From Bacillota bacterium (GTDB taxonomy: Bacteria > Bacillota > Clostridia > Acetivibrionales > DTU013), in the NCBI GenBank assembly GCA_023411715.1, contig JAEYOM010000020.1:1-64000 (forward strand): a stretch of DNA of 64,000 bases, read 5' to 3'. The notes under the pieces were generated by a model. It worked only from the letters and a program-made list of their open reading frames with translations. It searched no databases and was not told the origin of the DNA. Each line of letters begins with the position of its first letter. The stretch's first letter is position 1. Both the position numbers and the translations under genes were made by a program. Shown piece after piece: positions 35,069 to 44,039 of this stretch.

Positions 35069-36097
35069 ATGAAACAGTATATGCCAGAAAGGGTTTTTTT
35101 CGAGCCCGACGCCCTCGAATACCCGCTGGGGCTGAAACTTTACGAATATTTCGGGAAGCTTGGCGTGCCGGTCATGAAGACATCGGTGCAAAATGTGTCC
35201 AGGAATATTCCCGGCTCAAACGAAAAGGAAAAATATGCCGCGTCGAAGAAGTCTCTCGTCGTACGTGCAAAGAAGAGTCTCAGCTTCGACGTATGCAAGC
35301 CGTCTGCGGATTACGAGTTCCCGCTCGTCACAAATTGCCCGGGAAGCTGCGAATACTGCTACCTCCAGACGACACAAGGTAAAAAGCCCTACCTGACGGT
35401 CTATGTCAACCTCGAAGACATTCTGGAATCTGTCAAAAAGCACATCGAGAAGAACGAAAACAGGCTTACGACCTTTGAGATAGCCAGCACCGGCGATCCG
35501 CTTGCACTGGAGCATCTGACGGGAAGCGTCGCCAGGACCGTCGAATTTTTCAGCACCCTGGAAAACGGCAGGCTAAGGATCGTGACCAAATTCGACAACG
35601 CCGATTCCCTTCTCGCCCTCAGGCACAACGGGCATACAAGGTTCAGGGTCAGCGTGAATTCCAGGTATGTCATTGACAATTTCGAACACAATACGGCTTC
35701 CTTCGAAGAAAGGCTTTCGGTCGCTTCGAAGATTTCGCGTGCCGGATATCCGACAGGTTTTATTATCGCGCCGATAATGCTGTACGAAAACTGGAGGCTG
35801 GAATACCTGGAACTGTTCGACAGCCTGGCCAAGCAGGTGGATGTCTCGAGCTCCGGCACGCCTCTGACCTTCGAACTTATACAGCACAGGTTCACACCGG
35901 TCGCAAAGAGTTTTATCCTTCAGCGGTATCCGAATACGAAGCTCGATATGGATGAATCGAACCGTGCCGTCAAATGGGGTAAATATGGCCGTTTCAAGTA
36001 TGTATATACCAAGGAGGCAGCAGAGGATATTGAAATCCATATATCCTCGCTCATCCGGGAACGCTTCCCTGATGCGGAAATAGAATATTTCACATAA
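35069..36097 (+). CDS. splB: spore photoproduct lyase
   Basis: The 342-residue radical SAM protein has the SPL cluster motif CPGSCEYCYLQ with Cys at 90, 94 and 97, and Tyr at 96 and 98. It has VSVNSRYVIDNFEHNT, FELIQHRFT and the typical ending KWGKYGRFKYVY...YFT. It repairs the UV-induced thymine dimer of spore DNA during germination. At residue 140 (FEIASTGDP) it has Ser where the Bacillus-type enzymes, as I recall them, have the hydrogen-donating Cys. CAGGAGGAATCT precedes the ATG. The end is 7 bases from the end of the convergent chemoreceptor gene. Confidence 0.93.
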   Translation: MKQYMPERVFFEPDALEYPLGLKLYEYFGKLGVPVMKTSVQNVSRNIPGSNEKEKYAASKKSLVVRAKKSLSFDVCKPSADYEFPLVTNCPGSCEYCYLQTTQGKKPYLTVYVNLEDILESVKKHIEKNENRLTTFEIASTGDPLALEHLTGSVARTVEFFSTLENGRLRIVTKFDNADSLLALRHNGHTRFRVSVNSRYVIDNFEHNTASFEERLSVASKISRAGYPTGFIIAPIMLYENWRLEYLELFDSLAKQVDVSSSGTPLTFELIQHRFTPVAKSFILQRYPNTKLDMDESNRAVKWGKYGRFKYVYTKEAAEDIEIHISSLIRERFPDAEIEYFT

Positions 36098-36104
36098 ACG
36101 GCAG

Positions 36105-37634
36105 TCATATTTTCAGGTCTATCCCGACAACACCCGAAACGGAACCGCTTTCCGATTTTATAGGTACTGTAAGCGTTACGCACGGCTTTCGGGTGATAGC
36201 CGACACATATACCTCGGACGTATACTCTTCGCCGCCTATTCCCCTGATGAACCATTCCCTTATACTTGCGTTCGCTATGCCGGCCTCGGGTACCGAGCAT
36301 ACAAACCGGCCCTTGGCGTCGTTGCTCCAGGCTGCTTCGATATACCCGTAACGACTCAGGAGGTCCTCCAGGGCTTTCCTGTGCACTGTCTTTTCCATCC
36401 GGATAATATCCGGTTTTGCTGCGAGCTCTCTTATCAATCTGAAAGCTTCTTCTATCTTTTCCATACTATGTGCAGCTTCGAGCTTTGTCTCCTTGATCCC
36501 ATTACCGTTTACGTTTCCGTTTACGTTTCCGCTCCCGTTTCTATTTCCCTTTCCGCTACCACTGCCCCTCCTGCTAAGGCTCAGGAGTCTGTTCAGATCC
36601 TCCGACGCCGAATTCAATATTCCACCCATTTCAGCTATCTCCTGTATGCCTTCCTTTTGCTTGTATATGGATGTCTTTACGTCATCCACACTCTTTGCGG
36701 ACGCTTTGACGATCGCATCGACGCTTCCCATGTTTTCGATAACATAATTGGCATGGCGAACCTGGTCTTCCGATCCCTTAATAACCTTTCCCGACATTTC
36801 CAGCACACCGCTGAACGATTTGCGTATCAATCCGAGATTTCCCTCTATATTTTTCGATTCGGCGACCCCTTTCTCTATCATAAGCATGTTCTCTTCAATA
36901 AGTTCATTGACGCTTACAACTTCCGACCGCATAACCTGCACCAGCTGTGAGATGTCCCTGACCGCCTTTTCACTGTCTCCTGCAAGCTTGCGTATCTCAT
37001 CGGCCACAACGGAGAAGCCCCTGCCGTTTTCACCCGCCTTTGCCGATTCTATCGAAGCGTTCAAAGAAAGCAGATTTGTCTGTTTCGATATGGTGTTGAC
37101 TGTCTCGAGAATCAAATTTATGCGGTCTGTCGTTTCATTCAGCTTTTTAATGAAGTCAACGGTCCTGAAAAAGGTCGATTCGATCCCATGAATGGTTTCA
37201 ACAATATTCAGTATTTCATCGAGGCTTGCCTTAACGGTATCGCCGGAAGACAGGCTTTCCGATTCCATTTGCCTCGAGGTCTTCAAAGCGTCATCCAGAA
37301 GCCCGATCATATTTTTGACGCTATCGAGCATACCCTGGACATTTTTATTTACATGGGCATTCAGTTCGGCCATTTCCGACGCCTCGGCGTAAACCTGCTG
37401 AGCAAAAGCATTATTTTCGTCCATGTTGATATGCAACTGTTCCGATACCGAGGATATCTGGCTCGAAGCCACGTACAGCTCGGAGTTGTGCCTGTTGAGC
37501 TCATTACTGAGATCCTCGATCATTCTGTCCTTTTGTTTTACTTTCCTGTCGGTCCTGTAAAGCAGTACGCCCGAAAACACTGCCAAAACAATAAAACTGC
37601 CTGCGCTGATCCAAAAATACGTACCCATATACAT
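36105..37634 (-). CDS. methyl-accepting chemotaxis-type protein with C-terminal Cache-like sensor
   Basis: The 509-residue protein has one N-terminal membrane helix (about 8-26) and a coiled coil. An MCP signalling domain follows, with its hairpin tip at ILETVNTISKQTNLLSLNAS then IESAKAGENGRGFSVVADEI. Next is a Gly/Asn-rich linker (around 370-395) encoded by a repeated sequence, and then a C-terminal domain of about 115 residues that looks Cache-like (RYGYIEAAWSND...PCVTLTVPIKSESGSVSGVV, then GIDLKI). In ordinary receptors the sensor comes first and lies outside; here it follows the signalling domain and should be cytoplasmic. The start has GGGAGGCGGTAGAA. Confidence 0.85.
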   Translation of the reverse strand: MYMGTYFWISAGSFIVLAVFSGVLLYRTDRKVKQKDRMIEDLSNELNRHNSELYVASSQISSVSEQLHINMDENNAFAQQVYAEASEMAELNAHVNKNVQGMLDSVKNMIGLLDDALKTSRQMESESLSSGDTVKASLDEILNIVETIHGIESTFFRTVDFIKKLNETTDRINLILETVNTISKQTNLLSLNASIESAKAGENGRGFSVVADEIRKLAGDSEKAVRDISQLVQVMRSEVVSVNELIEENMLMIEKGVAESKNIEGNLGLIRKSFSGVLEMSGKVIKGSEDQVRHANYVIENMGSVDAIVKASAKSVDDVKTSIYKQKEGIQEIAEMGGILNSASEDLNRLLSLSRRGSGSGKGNRNGSGNVNGNVNGNGIKETKLEAAHSMEKIEEAFRLIRELAAKPDIIRMEKTVHRKALEDLLSRYGYIEAAWSNDAKGRFVCSVPEAGIANASIREWFIRGIGGEEYTSEVYVSAITRKPCVTLTVPIKSESGSVSGVVGIDLKI

Positions 37635-37664
37635 TTCTACCGCCTCCCTGATTCATGCAAAATT

Positions 37665-37703
37665 AAAAAGGCGCCGGACAGAGAAATTTCTGTGCCGACA
37701 CCT
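37665..37703 (-). terminator. hairpin between the acyltransferase and chemoreceptor genes
   Basis: On the minus strand AAAGGTGTCGGCACAGA pairs with TCTGTCCGGCGCCTTT around AATTTC and is followed by a T run. It probably ends the acyltransferase transcript. Confidence 0.7.
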
Positions 37704-37855
37704 TTGTCATATCATGTTTGAAGAATTCATATATAATTATGGCAATTTTAACATAACGCTAGAGGTTTATCAATATACGTGTGTGCTGCGACATATATTT
37801 ACGGTAAAATTGAATCGACCGGCAGCGTGCGCCGATCTGCCCGCCGTATGCCGGA

Positions 37856-38959
37856 TCATGTGATATACCTGTTTACCGCCGGGATCATCCTGAGCAGTGC
37901 GGTCACCGCAAAGCTTGCTGCAAATATAAGCACCGACAGTACCGGCACCGACAGCAAAGCGTTGAAGGACAGCGTATCGAGTCCCCTTTCTCCGAGATAG
38001 GACAATATCATCGCATGGACCAGGTAAATACCGAACGTGCACAGCGAAACATACTGTATGCGCTTCATGGAGCCTTCCGACCAATTCAGCTTTGACACCT
38101 GGTATTTGAAGAAAATAAACAGTGCTGTCGACGACAGAAATGTCGTGATCATAAAATAATCCAGCATATACCCCACCGGCGCATTTCCCTTGATCGAAAG
38201 AAAGCTCGTTCCGATGATACAGACCAGGGCGCCGCCTATCCCGAGGACATAGGAAACGGTCTGAAGCTTTTTCGATATCGGGAAGGTGTACAGGTAATAG
38301 CCAAGCATGAAATAGCCCGCGTAGCTGCCGACCAGTTCTATCGGCAATCTGGTAAGGATGCTTTTTATATAATCATAATAAGGGAAATCGAATTTCAACA
38401 GCGAAGTTATCAGTACCCCGAATACAAAGAAAAGTATGATCATATACCTGCACAGTTTCTCGCCGCCATATCTGGTGACGAGCTGCAGGAAAGGAACAAG
38501 CATGTACAGAGCGATCATCATGGGCAAAAACCACAGGTGATAAAAGCTGTTTATCGTATATATGATTATCGTCTTGAAGGAGCCGGAGTAAAAAGGTTCG
38601 CCCGATATGTAATATTTGTAGACGGCATAAACGAACGACCAGAATACATAGGCGACTGCCAGCCGAAAAATGTATTTGCCGTATAGCTTTTTAAGCGGGA
38701 TCTCCCTTTTCGGGTCGAGAAAAAATACTCCGCTGATCATTACCATTACGGGGACGGCGAATCTGACTACACCGTCATATATATTGAATATCTGCCACGC
38801 GTTCGTCGAAGGGCTCATTTCATTCCAATGCTGACCTGCCGTATGCAGCACGACTACGGAAAACATCGTTATGATCCTCAATAGATCCAGATAAGCTATC
38901 CTGCCGCCTTTCTCCGTGCGGCTCCTCGACCCGGGCAGGCTTGTCCCTGTAGTGTCCAT
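37856..38959 (-). CDS. acyltransferase 3 family membrane protein
   Basis: The 367-residue protein has about ten transmembrane helices and the Acyltransferase_3 start, RIAYLDLLRIITMFSVVVLH, with the catalytic-type His. The internal WFLPMMIALYMLVPFLQ segment is typical. Such proteins add acetyl or other acyl groups to surface polysaccharides or lipids. A ribosome site GGGGGG precedes the ATG. The gap to the next gene on the same strand (38960-39027) holds nothing notable. Confidence 0.85.
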   Translation of the reverse strand: MDTTGTSLPGSRSRTEKGGRIAYLDLLRIITMFSVVVLHTAGQHWNEMSPSTNAWQIFNIYDGVVRFAVPVMVMISGVFFLDPKREIPLKKLYGKYIFRLAVAYVFWSFVYAVYKYYISGEPFYSGSFKTIIIYTINSFYHLWFLPMMIALYMLVPFLQLVTRYGGEKLCRYMIILFFVFGVLITSLLKFDFPYYDYIKSILTRLPIELVGSYAGYFMLGYYLYTFPISKKLQTVSYVLGIGGALVCIIGTSFLSIKGNAPVGYMLDYFMITTFLSSTALFIFFKYQVSKLNWSEGSMKRIQYVSLCTFGIYLVHAMILSYLGERGLDTLSFNALLSVPVLSVLIFAASFAVTALLRMIPAVNRYIT

Positions 38960-39027
38960 ATATATCCCCCCTCCACACGTATTACATTATAATATACGGG
39001 AGGGCATATAGACAATATAATCAGCTC

Positions 39028-40374
39028 TTATAGCTTCAAACCGTTATATTTTCGTTTCTCGTTCAGCGCAGCGGTCAGTTCGCCCAGTCTTGAGGTATCG
39101 CCTATCAAAATGACGCCTGCAAGCCCTTCTTCGGTAAAATAGTACTTTTCATATGTTTTACTTGCCGGATCCCTGACCTCTGCGGTTTTGTAGCGCCGAC
39201 CAGGCGTCCTGCCGTTATCTCCGGCTGCAAAGAGAGAAGTATTCAACCCCTCGAAGGTAAGTGCGGCAGGAACCGGCATATAGGGAATCGTGTCGCCGGC
39301 GGCGTTGGCTCCCGCTATCCTTCCCATCTCAAGCGCCTGCGGCCAGATGGCGTAATTGACGCCGTTGTATTGTGCACAATCACCGCATGCATAGACGTCC
39401 GCAGCACTGGTCTCCATCCTTTCGTTCACGACGACGCTGCGCTCCGCCGCTATGCCCGCCTCCTTCGCTATACCTGTATTGGCGCGGACACCGGCTGAGA
39501 TGATCACAAGGTCGGCCGGATATACCGTACCGTCCTCCAGTTTTACGCCTGTCACGGAGCCGTCCCCGATTATCTCGGTTATTGCGGCGTTGACCCTGAA
39601 GTCGATTCCAGCGTCTGCGATGATATTCGCGATCAATTCCCCGGCGGCATCATCGAGCTGCCGCACCATTAGTCTATCGGCGACTTCCAGAACAGTTACC
39701 CTGCCGCCGCCCCTGTGCATCTCCCACGCAGCCTCCAGGCCAAGGACTCCTCCTCCTATGACAACAGTGTTCTTTACCCTCTGCGACAGGGCCCCGATCC
39801 TGAGGACATCGTCCATACGGCGCACAGCTACTACTTCCGGTTTGCCGGCCCCGGCGATCGGAGGAATAAAGCATTCGGCTCCCAGCGCATATATGCACTT
39901 GTCGTATTTCAACCGCTCCCCGTCGTTCAATAAGATCGTTTTGTCGGCGGTATCGAGTTTCTCTGCCCGTACACCGAGTTTATTAGTAATTTTATTCTTT
40001 TCATACCATTCGCGGTCATGGATCTCAATCTCTTCAGCATTTTTTAAGCTGCTGAGGGATTTTGTGAGCATTGGCCGATTATAACTCAGATACGGCTCAT
40101 CGGAAATCATTATGACAGTACAGGTCCCGTTGCGTTCGCGGATCGCCTCCGCCGCGCTGAGTCCTGCCGCGCCGTTCCCGAGTATCACGAATACCTCATC
40201 CGTATCCTTTCGGTATGTAATTTCCTCTTCTTCATAGGGTTCGAAGTATTCAGGCCCGACGCCGCAAACCGGGCATTTTTCAAGCGATGCGTCAAATGTC
40301 GCGCCGCAGATCAGGCACCTGACCATTTTTACCTTTACAGGATTCCTTGCTTTGTCTAAGCTATACTGTTCCAT
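39028..40374 (-). CDS. rubredoxin-like domain fused to NAD(P)/FAD-dependent oxidoreductase
   Basis: The 448-residue protein begins with a small iron-binding rubredoxin-like knuckle domain (VRCLICGATFDASLEKCPVC, four Cys in two CxxC pairs, about residues 18-37). A pyridine-nucleotide-disulfide type flavoprotein follows, with FAD-binding VILGNGAAGLSAAEAI, NAD-binding VVIGGGVLGLEAAWEM and VYACGDCAQY. It resembles NADH:rubredoxin oxidoreductases used for oxygen or peroxide detoxification in anaerobes, with the electron acceptor domain built in. GAGAGGGG precedes the ATG. Confidence 0.88.
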   Translation of the reverse strand: MEQYSLDKARNPVKVKMVRCLICGATFDASLEKCPVCGVGPEYFEPYEEEEITYRKDTDEVFVILGNGAAGLSAAEAIRERNGTCTVIMISDEPYLSYNRPMLTKSLSSLKNAEEIEIHDREWYEKNKITNKLGVRAEKLDTADKTILLNDGERLKYDKCIYALGAECFIPPIAGAGKPEVVAVRRMDDVLRIGALSQRVKNTVVIGGGVLGLEAAWEMHRGGGRVTVLEVADRLMVRQLDDAAGELIANIIADAGIDFRVNAAITEIIGDGSVTGVKLEDGTVYPADLVIISAGVRANTGIAKEAGIAAERSVVVNERMETSAADVYACGDCAQYNGVNYAIWPQALEMGRIAGANAAGDTIPYMPVPAALTFEGLNTSLFAAGDNGRTPGRRYKTAEVRDPASKTYEKYYFTEEGLAGVILIGDTSRLGELTAALNEKRKYNGLKL

Positions 40375-40670
40375 TTACAATCCCCTCTCAGGCAGTCTAT
40401 ATTTTGTATATATCCCCACAAATCGGCTGCTTAATCATCGCATATGCAAAGTCTGACTGCCAAAGTAAACATTTAAGGTTTGCTAAAGCTTTCAGATGTT
40501 ATAATGTAAAGGGAAAACAATGTAAGGGGACACATCTTAAAAGGTCAGGGGACACATCTTCAAATACCATTGCAAGAAATGTCCCCAATAGATACCATAT
40601 CAAGATATATCCCTTCGGCGTGCCTTTCCGACGCTGAAGCTACTTATGAAATACTATTGAAAGAAAGCGG
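40375..40670. other. intergenic region with GGGGACA-type repeats
   Basis: No gene is seen here. GGGGACACATCTT occurs at 40526-40538 and 40548-40560 (22-bp period), and an inverted, slightly diverged copy (AAGAAATGTCCCC) lies at 40574-40586, so the RNA could fold into a hairpin. A TATAAT-like box at about 40499 may serve the response-regulator gene. These repeats resemble the dispersed GGGGAC-type elements of Firmicutes. Confidence 0.6.
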
Positions 40671-40676
40671 TTGCGT

Positions 40677-41357
40677 ATGAGGATACTGATTATTGAGGAT
40701 GAAACATACCTGGCGGAAGCGCTTATACATATACTGAGGAAAAACAACTATTCGGCCGACGCCGTAAATGATGGTCTGACAGGTCTTGATAACGCGCTTA
40801 CGGGAATATACGACCTGATACTGCTCGATATAATGCTGCCCGGCATGGATGGTATCAGCGTGTTGAAAAATATAAGGAAGGCAGGTATTTCAACACCCGT
40901 TATACTGCTGACAGCAAAGTGTGAAGTATCCGACAAGGTAACAGGGCTCGACAGCGGCGCTGACGATTACCTGGCAAAGCCCTTTGCTACCGAGGAACTG
41001 TTGGCAAGGATAAGGGCGGCATCCAGGCGGAAGGGCGAAGTAATACCTGACAATACTATAAAATTCGGAGATATCGAACTCAATACAGGCAGTCTCAAGT
41101 TGGCCAAAGGGCCCAGGGAGATCAAGCTCATACTGAAGGAAAGCGAATTGCTCGAACTTCTCATGACCAGGAAAAATGCAGTCACATCTAAGGAATTGGT
41201 GATAGAAAAGCTCTGGGGTTTTGATTCGGATGCCGAACATAATAATGTAGAAGTTTATATCTCATTCCTCAGAAAGAAACTGGCCTATCTGGATTCGTCC
41301 GTTTCGATAGGTACTGTGCGAGGCGTCGGATATATCCTTGAGGAAAGGCAGGAATAA
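40677..41357 (+). CDS. OmpR-family response regulator
   Basis: ATG 40677 (MRILIIEDE) gives a protein of 226 residues; a TTG two codons earlier is also possible. The receiver domain has the acidic pocket EDE and the phospho-acceptor Asp in DLILLDIMLPGMDG (about residue 51), with Lys in DYLAKPFATEELLARI. The C-terminal winged helix ends NNVEVYISFLRKKL...IGTVRGVGYIL. Its stop overlaps the kinase start (TAATG), so the two form a two-component system. Confidence 0.93.
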   Translation: MRILIIEDETYLAEALIHILRKNNYSADAVNDGLTGLDNALTGIYDLILLDIMLPGMDGISVLKNIRKAGISTPVILLTAKCEVSDKVTGLDSGADDYLAKPFATEELLARIRAASRRKGEVIPDNTIKFGDIELNTGSLKLAKGPREIKLILKESELLELLMTRKNAVTSKELVIEKLWGFDSDAEHNNVEVYISFLRKKLAYLDSSVSIGTVRGVGYILEERQE

Positions 41358-42757
41358 TGTTCACAAAACTCAGGAACCGTTTTCTGGTATTGAACATGGT
41401 CATCATTTCGATAACGATGTTAATAGCGTTTGCGTCTATTTACATTATTACATATAACAACGTCAATAATGAAATAAATATGAGTCTCCGCAGGATATCC
41501 GGCTTCGGCCGGGACGGGATGCTGCCCCAGCCGCCGCAGATCACGGCCAAAGCTGCGCAGGACGGGATTTCCGGTCCATTCCAGTCTGAGGCGGGAAACA
41601 TAGCCGGACCGGATATCGGCATAATTCAGCCCAACCATCACAATCCCGACGAGAGTAACTCCGACCAGAACGCCCTTGAACAGAACAACGCCGCTCAGCC
41701 GCCGACGTCCGGAAACAAGCCGGTCGACCGCTTTGTTACGTTTGCTGTTATTACCGACAGTCAATGGAAGATAAAGACTGTTGTCTCACTATTCAAAATG
41801 GATTCTCCATTCTATGAAGAAGCAAAAAACATAGCGTTATCGCAAAACAAAGAAAACGGCAAGTTTAGGCTGGACGGAAACAACTGGGCGTATGATATCA
41901 AACCTGTGACAAACGGCTACAGGGTGACATTTCTTGATATATCACCGCAGCAGAGCATACTTACAAACCTGATCTATACTTTCCTGGCTGTTGCTTTGAT
42001 CACGCTGGTACTTATCTTTCTTATCAGCAGGTTTTTCGCAAACAAGTCCATAAAGCCGGTCAAGGATGCATTTGAGAAGCAGAAGCAGTTTATCGCGGAC
42101 GCTTCCCATGAACTCAAGACTCCTCTGGCCGTTATAGACACAAATGTCGATGTGCTGCTTTCAAACAGCGCGGATACGATAGAAAACCAGTCGAAATGGC
42201 TGCAATATATAAAGTCCGCATCAGTCAGGATGGCTAAGCTCACGAATGACCTGCTTTATCTGACACAGGTGGATCATTCCGACAGGAAAATGATATTTAC
42301 AGCTTTTGATATGAGCGAGACGGTCCAAAGCGCCATCCTTACGATGGAAGCGATAATATACGAACATGATCTTTCGCTTCGCTACGATATAGAGCCGGGC
42401 CTTGTGACATATGGCAATTGCGAGGAAATCAAGGAAGTCGTAATGATACTTCTGGACAATGCGCTGAAGTATACGAATGCAAACGGCTCGGTCGATATTT
42501 CTCTCAAACGCCGCCACAACGATATCGTCCTGGCAGTTTCAAATACAGGCGAAGGAATACCTGAAGACCAACTGGGGAGGATCTTCGACCGTTTTTATCG
42601 CATCGACAAGTCCAGATCGCGGGCGCTCGGCGGCTACGGACTGGGACTTGCCATCGCAAAGGCGATCATCGAACAGCATAAGGGCAGGATCTCTGCCAAA
42701 AGCGTCATTAATGAAAAGACAACATTCTGCATTGAACTGCCGCTTTCGGCCGGATAA
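41357..42757 (+). CDS. sensor histidine kinase
   Basis: The 466-residue membrane kinase has helices at about 12-33 and 200-220 around an extracellular sensor that is unusually rich in Pro, Asn and Gln (residues 50-125). A HisKA domain with FIADASHELKTPLAVI and a HATPase domain follow (NCEEIKEVVMILLDNALKYT, GEGIPEDQLGRIFDRFYRID, LGGYGLGLAIAKAI). It phosphorylates the upstream regulator. The signal is unknown. Confidence 0.93.
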   Translation: MFTKLRNRFLVLNMVIISITMLIAFASIYIITYNNVNNEINMSLRRISGFGRDGMLPQPPQITAKAAQDGISGPFQSEAGNIAGPDIGIIQPNHHNPDESNSDQNALEQNNAAQPPTSGNKPVDRFVTFAVITDSQWKIKTVVSLFKMDSPFYEEAKNIALSQNKENGKFRLDGNNWAYDIKPVTNGYRVTFLDISPQQSILTNLIYTFLAVALITLVLIFLISRFFANKSIKPVKDAFEKQKQFIADASHELKTPLAVIDTNVDVLLSNSADTIENQSKWLQYIKSASVRMAKLTNDLLYLTQVDHSDRKMIFTAFDMSETVQSAILTMEAIIYEHDLSLRYDIEPGLVTYGNCEEIKEVVMILLDNALKYTNANGSVDISLKRRHNDIVLAVSNTGEGIPEDQLGRIFDRFYRIDKSRSRALGGYGLGLAIAKAIIEQHKGRISAKSVINEKTTFCIELPLSAG

Positions 42758-42763
42758 GGCTGT

Positions 42764-42802
42764 AAAAAGCAGTCTGAACTGAACGCTTCAGGCTGCTTTT
42801 TT
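42764..42802. terminator. bidirectional terminator
   Basis: AAAAAGCAG(T)CTGA pairs with TCAG(G)CTGCTTTTTT across a short loop. It lies between the convergent kinase and pdxA-like genes and can serve both. Confidence 0.88.
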
Positions 42803-42844
42803 AATATGCCGGCGATTTCTGTTACGTTAAGCAGGAGAATTCGT

Positions 42845-43849
42845 TTATGCCTTAAGCTTGTAGCTGGGCGCATATTTCGCGGCCAGCCTTATGGCTTCCG
42901 TCATACTGACCTCGCTGGCTTTGCCCGTTCCGGCTATATCGAAAGCGGTACCGTGGTCTACCGATGTCCTTAAAAACGGCAGGCCAATGGTAAGCGCAAT
43001 GGTCCTTTCAAAATCCAGTGTTTTTGTGGCAATATGCCCCTGGTCGTGATAAAGTGACAGAACGGAATTGAACCTGCCCTGCAGCGCCATATGGAATACT
43101 GAATCCGCCCCTATCGGACCAACTACGTCATATCCCAGTCTGCGCGCTTCCTCCACCGCCGGAGCAACGCTTGTGACCTCTTCATCGCCGAAAAGTCCAT
43201 GTTCCCCGGAGTGCGGGTTCAGGCCTGCAATGGCCATCGTGCCCTCGTTGATGCCAAGCCGCCTCAGTGCTTCGGTACACCTTTCGATGTAGTCCATGAG
43301 CCGCTCCTTTGTGACCAGGTCGCATGCCTTGCGGAGTGAGACATGGCGTGTAAGGAAAAACACGCGCATATTGCGGACCTCAAACATCGTAAGAGGATCA
43401 TGAGTGCCCGTCAAGCCTGCCAGTATCTCTGTATGACCTATATAATCGACTTTGGCGGCCTTCAATGATTCCTTGTTTATGGGAGTTGTGGCTATAGCAT
43501 CGACTTCATGGGCAAGTGCCATTTCCACGGCTCTCTTTATGTATTCGAATGCGGCTTTGCCGCCCTGAGCCTGTACTTCCCCTGTTTTAAGAGTGTCTAT
43601 GTCTACGTTTTGCAGATCGACAACGTCGAGAGTACCTTTTTTGTATACGCCTTCACCGGCTGATTTGACCGTATTGATCTTAAGTTCGAGGCCACAGTAC
43701 CGCATTGCCTTCTCGATAACATTACGGTCGCCTGCCACGAGCGGTCTGCATATATTGTAAATTTCTTCTCCCGCGAGCGCTTTGACTGTGATTTCGGGCC
43801 CGACGCCGGCCGGATCACCCATTGGTATGGCAATACAAGGTCTGTTCAT
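42845..43849 (-). CDS. pdxA: PdxA-family 4-phospho-hydroxyacid dehydrogenase
   Basis: The 334-residue protein has IPMGDPAGVGPEITVKAL, ATTPINKESL, YIGHTEILAGLTGTHDPL and ALSLYHDQGHIATKTLDF, which provide the substrate and metal-binding His residues of PdxA. PdxA oxidises 4-phosphohydroxy-threonine in vitamin B6 synthesis. The related PdxA2 branch uses phosphorylated threonate or erythronate. No other B6 gene and no DUF1537 kinase gene is nearby, so which branch this is cannot be settled. AGAGGGTAAATAGT precedes the ATG. Confidence 0.85.
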   Translation of the reverse strand: MNRPCIAIPMGDPAGVGPEITVKALAGEEIYNICRPLVAGDRNVIEKAMRYCGLELKINTVKSAGEGVYKKGTLDVVDLQNVDIDTLKTGEVQAQGGKAAFEYIKRAVEMALAHEVDAIATTPINKESLKAAKVDYIGHTEILAGLTGTHDPLTMFEVRNMRVFFLTRHVSLRKACDLVTKERLMDYIERCTEALRRLGINEGTMAIAGLNPHSGEHGLFGDEEVTSVAPAVEEARRLGYDVVGPIGADSVFHMALQGRFNSVLSLYHDQGHIATKTLDFERTIALTIGLPFLRTSVDHGTAFDIAGTGKASEVSMTEAIRLAAKYAPSYKLKA

Positions 43850-43976
43850 ACTATTTACCCTCTCAGAGTTATATTACTTATTGCACGACCCCCTCATATT
43901 ACCATTAAAGACCTTATATTTCAATAATTAAAGCACATTACCGCCCTGTTTCTGCTGTGATTTGGAGTAACTGGGT

Positions 43977-44005
43977 TTGAATATGCTGTTTTTTTACCGT
44001 ATAAT
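43977..44005 (+). promoter_or_regulatory. sigma-A promoter of the radical SAM/CA-repeat operon
   Basis: TTGAAT (43977-43982) and TATAAT (44000-44005) are 17 bases apart, with the radical SAM ATG 35 bases downstream. Confidence 0.75.
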
Positions 44006-44039
44006 ATGTTAAACAGTATTTGTAAACGAGGTAAAAGCT

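Noticed and set aside
36493..36747. Phe/Pro/Leu repeat protein in plus strand
   Set aside because: It is the antisense of the Gly/Asn-rich chemoreceptor linker.
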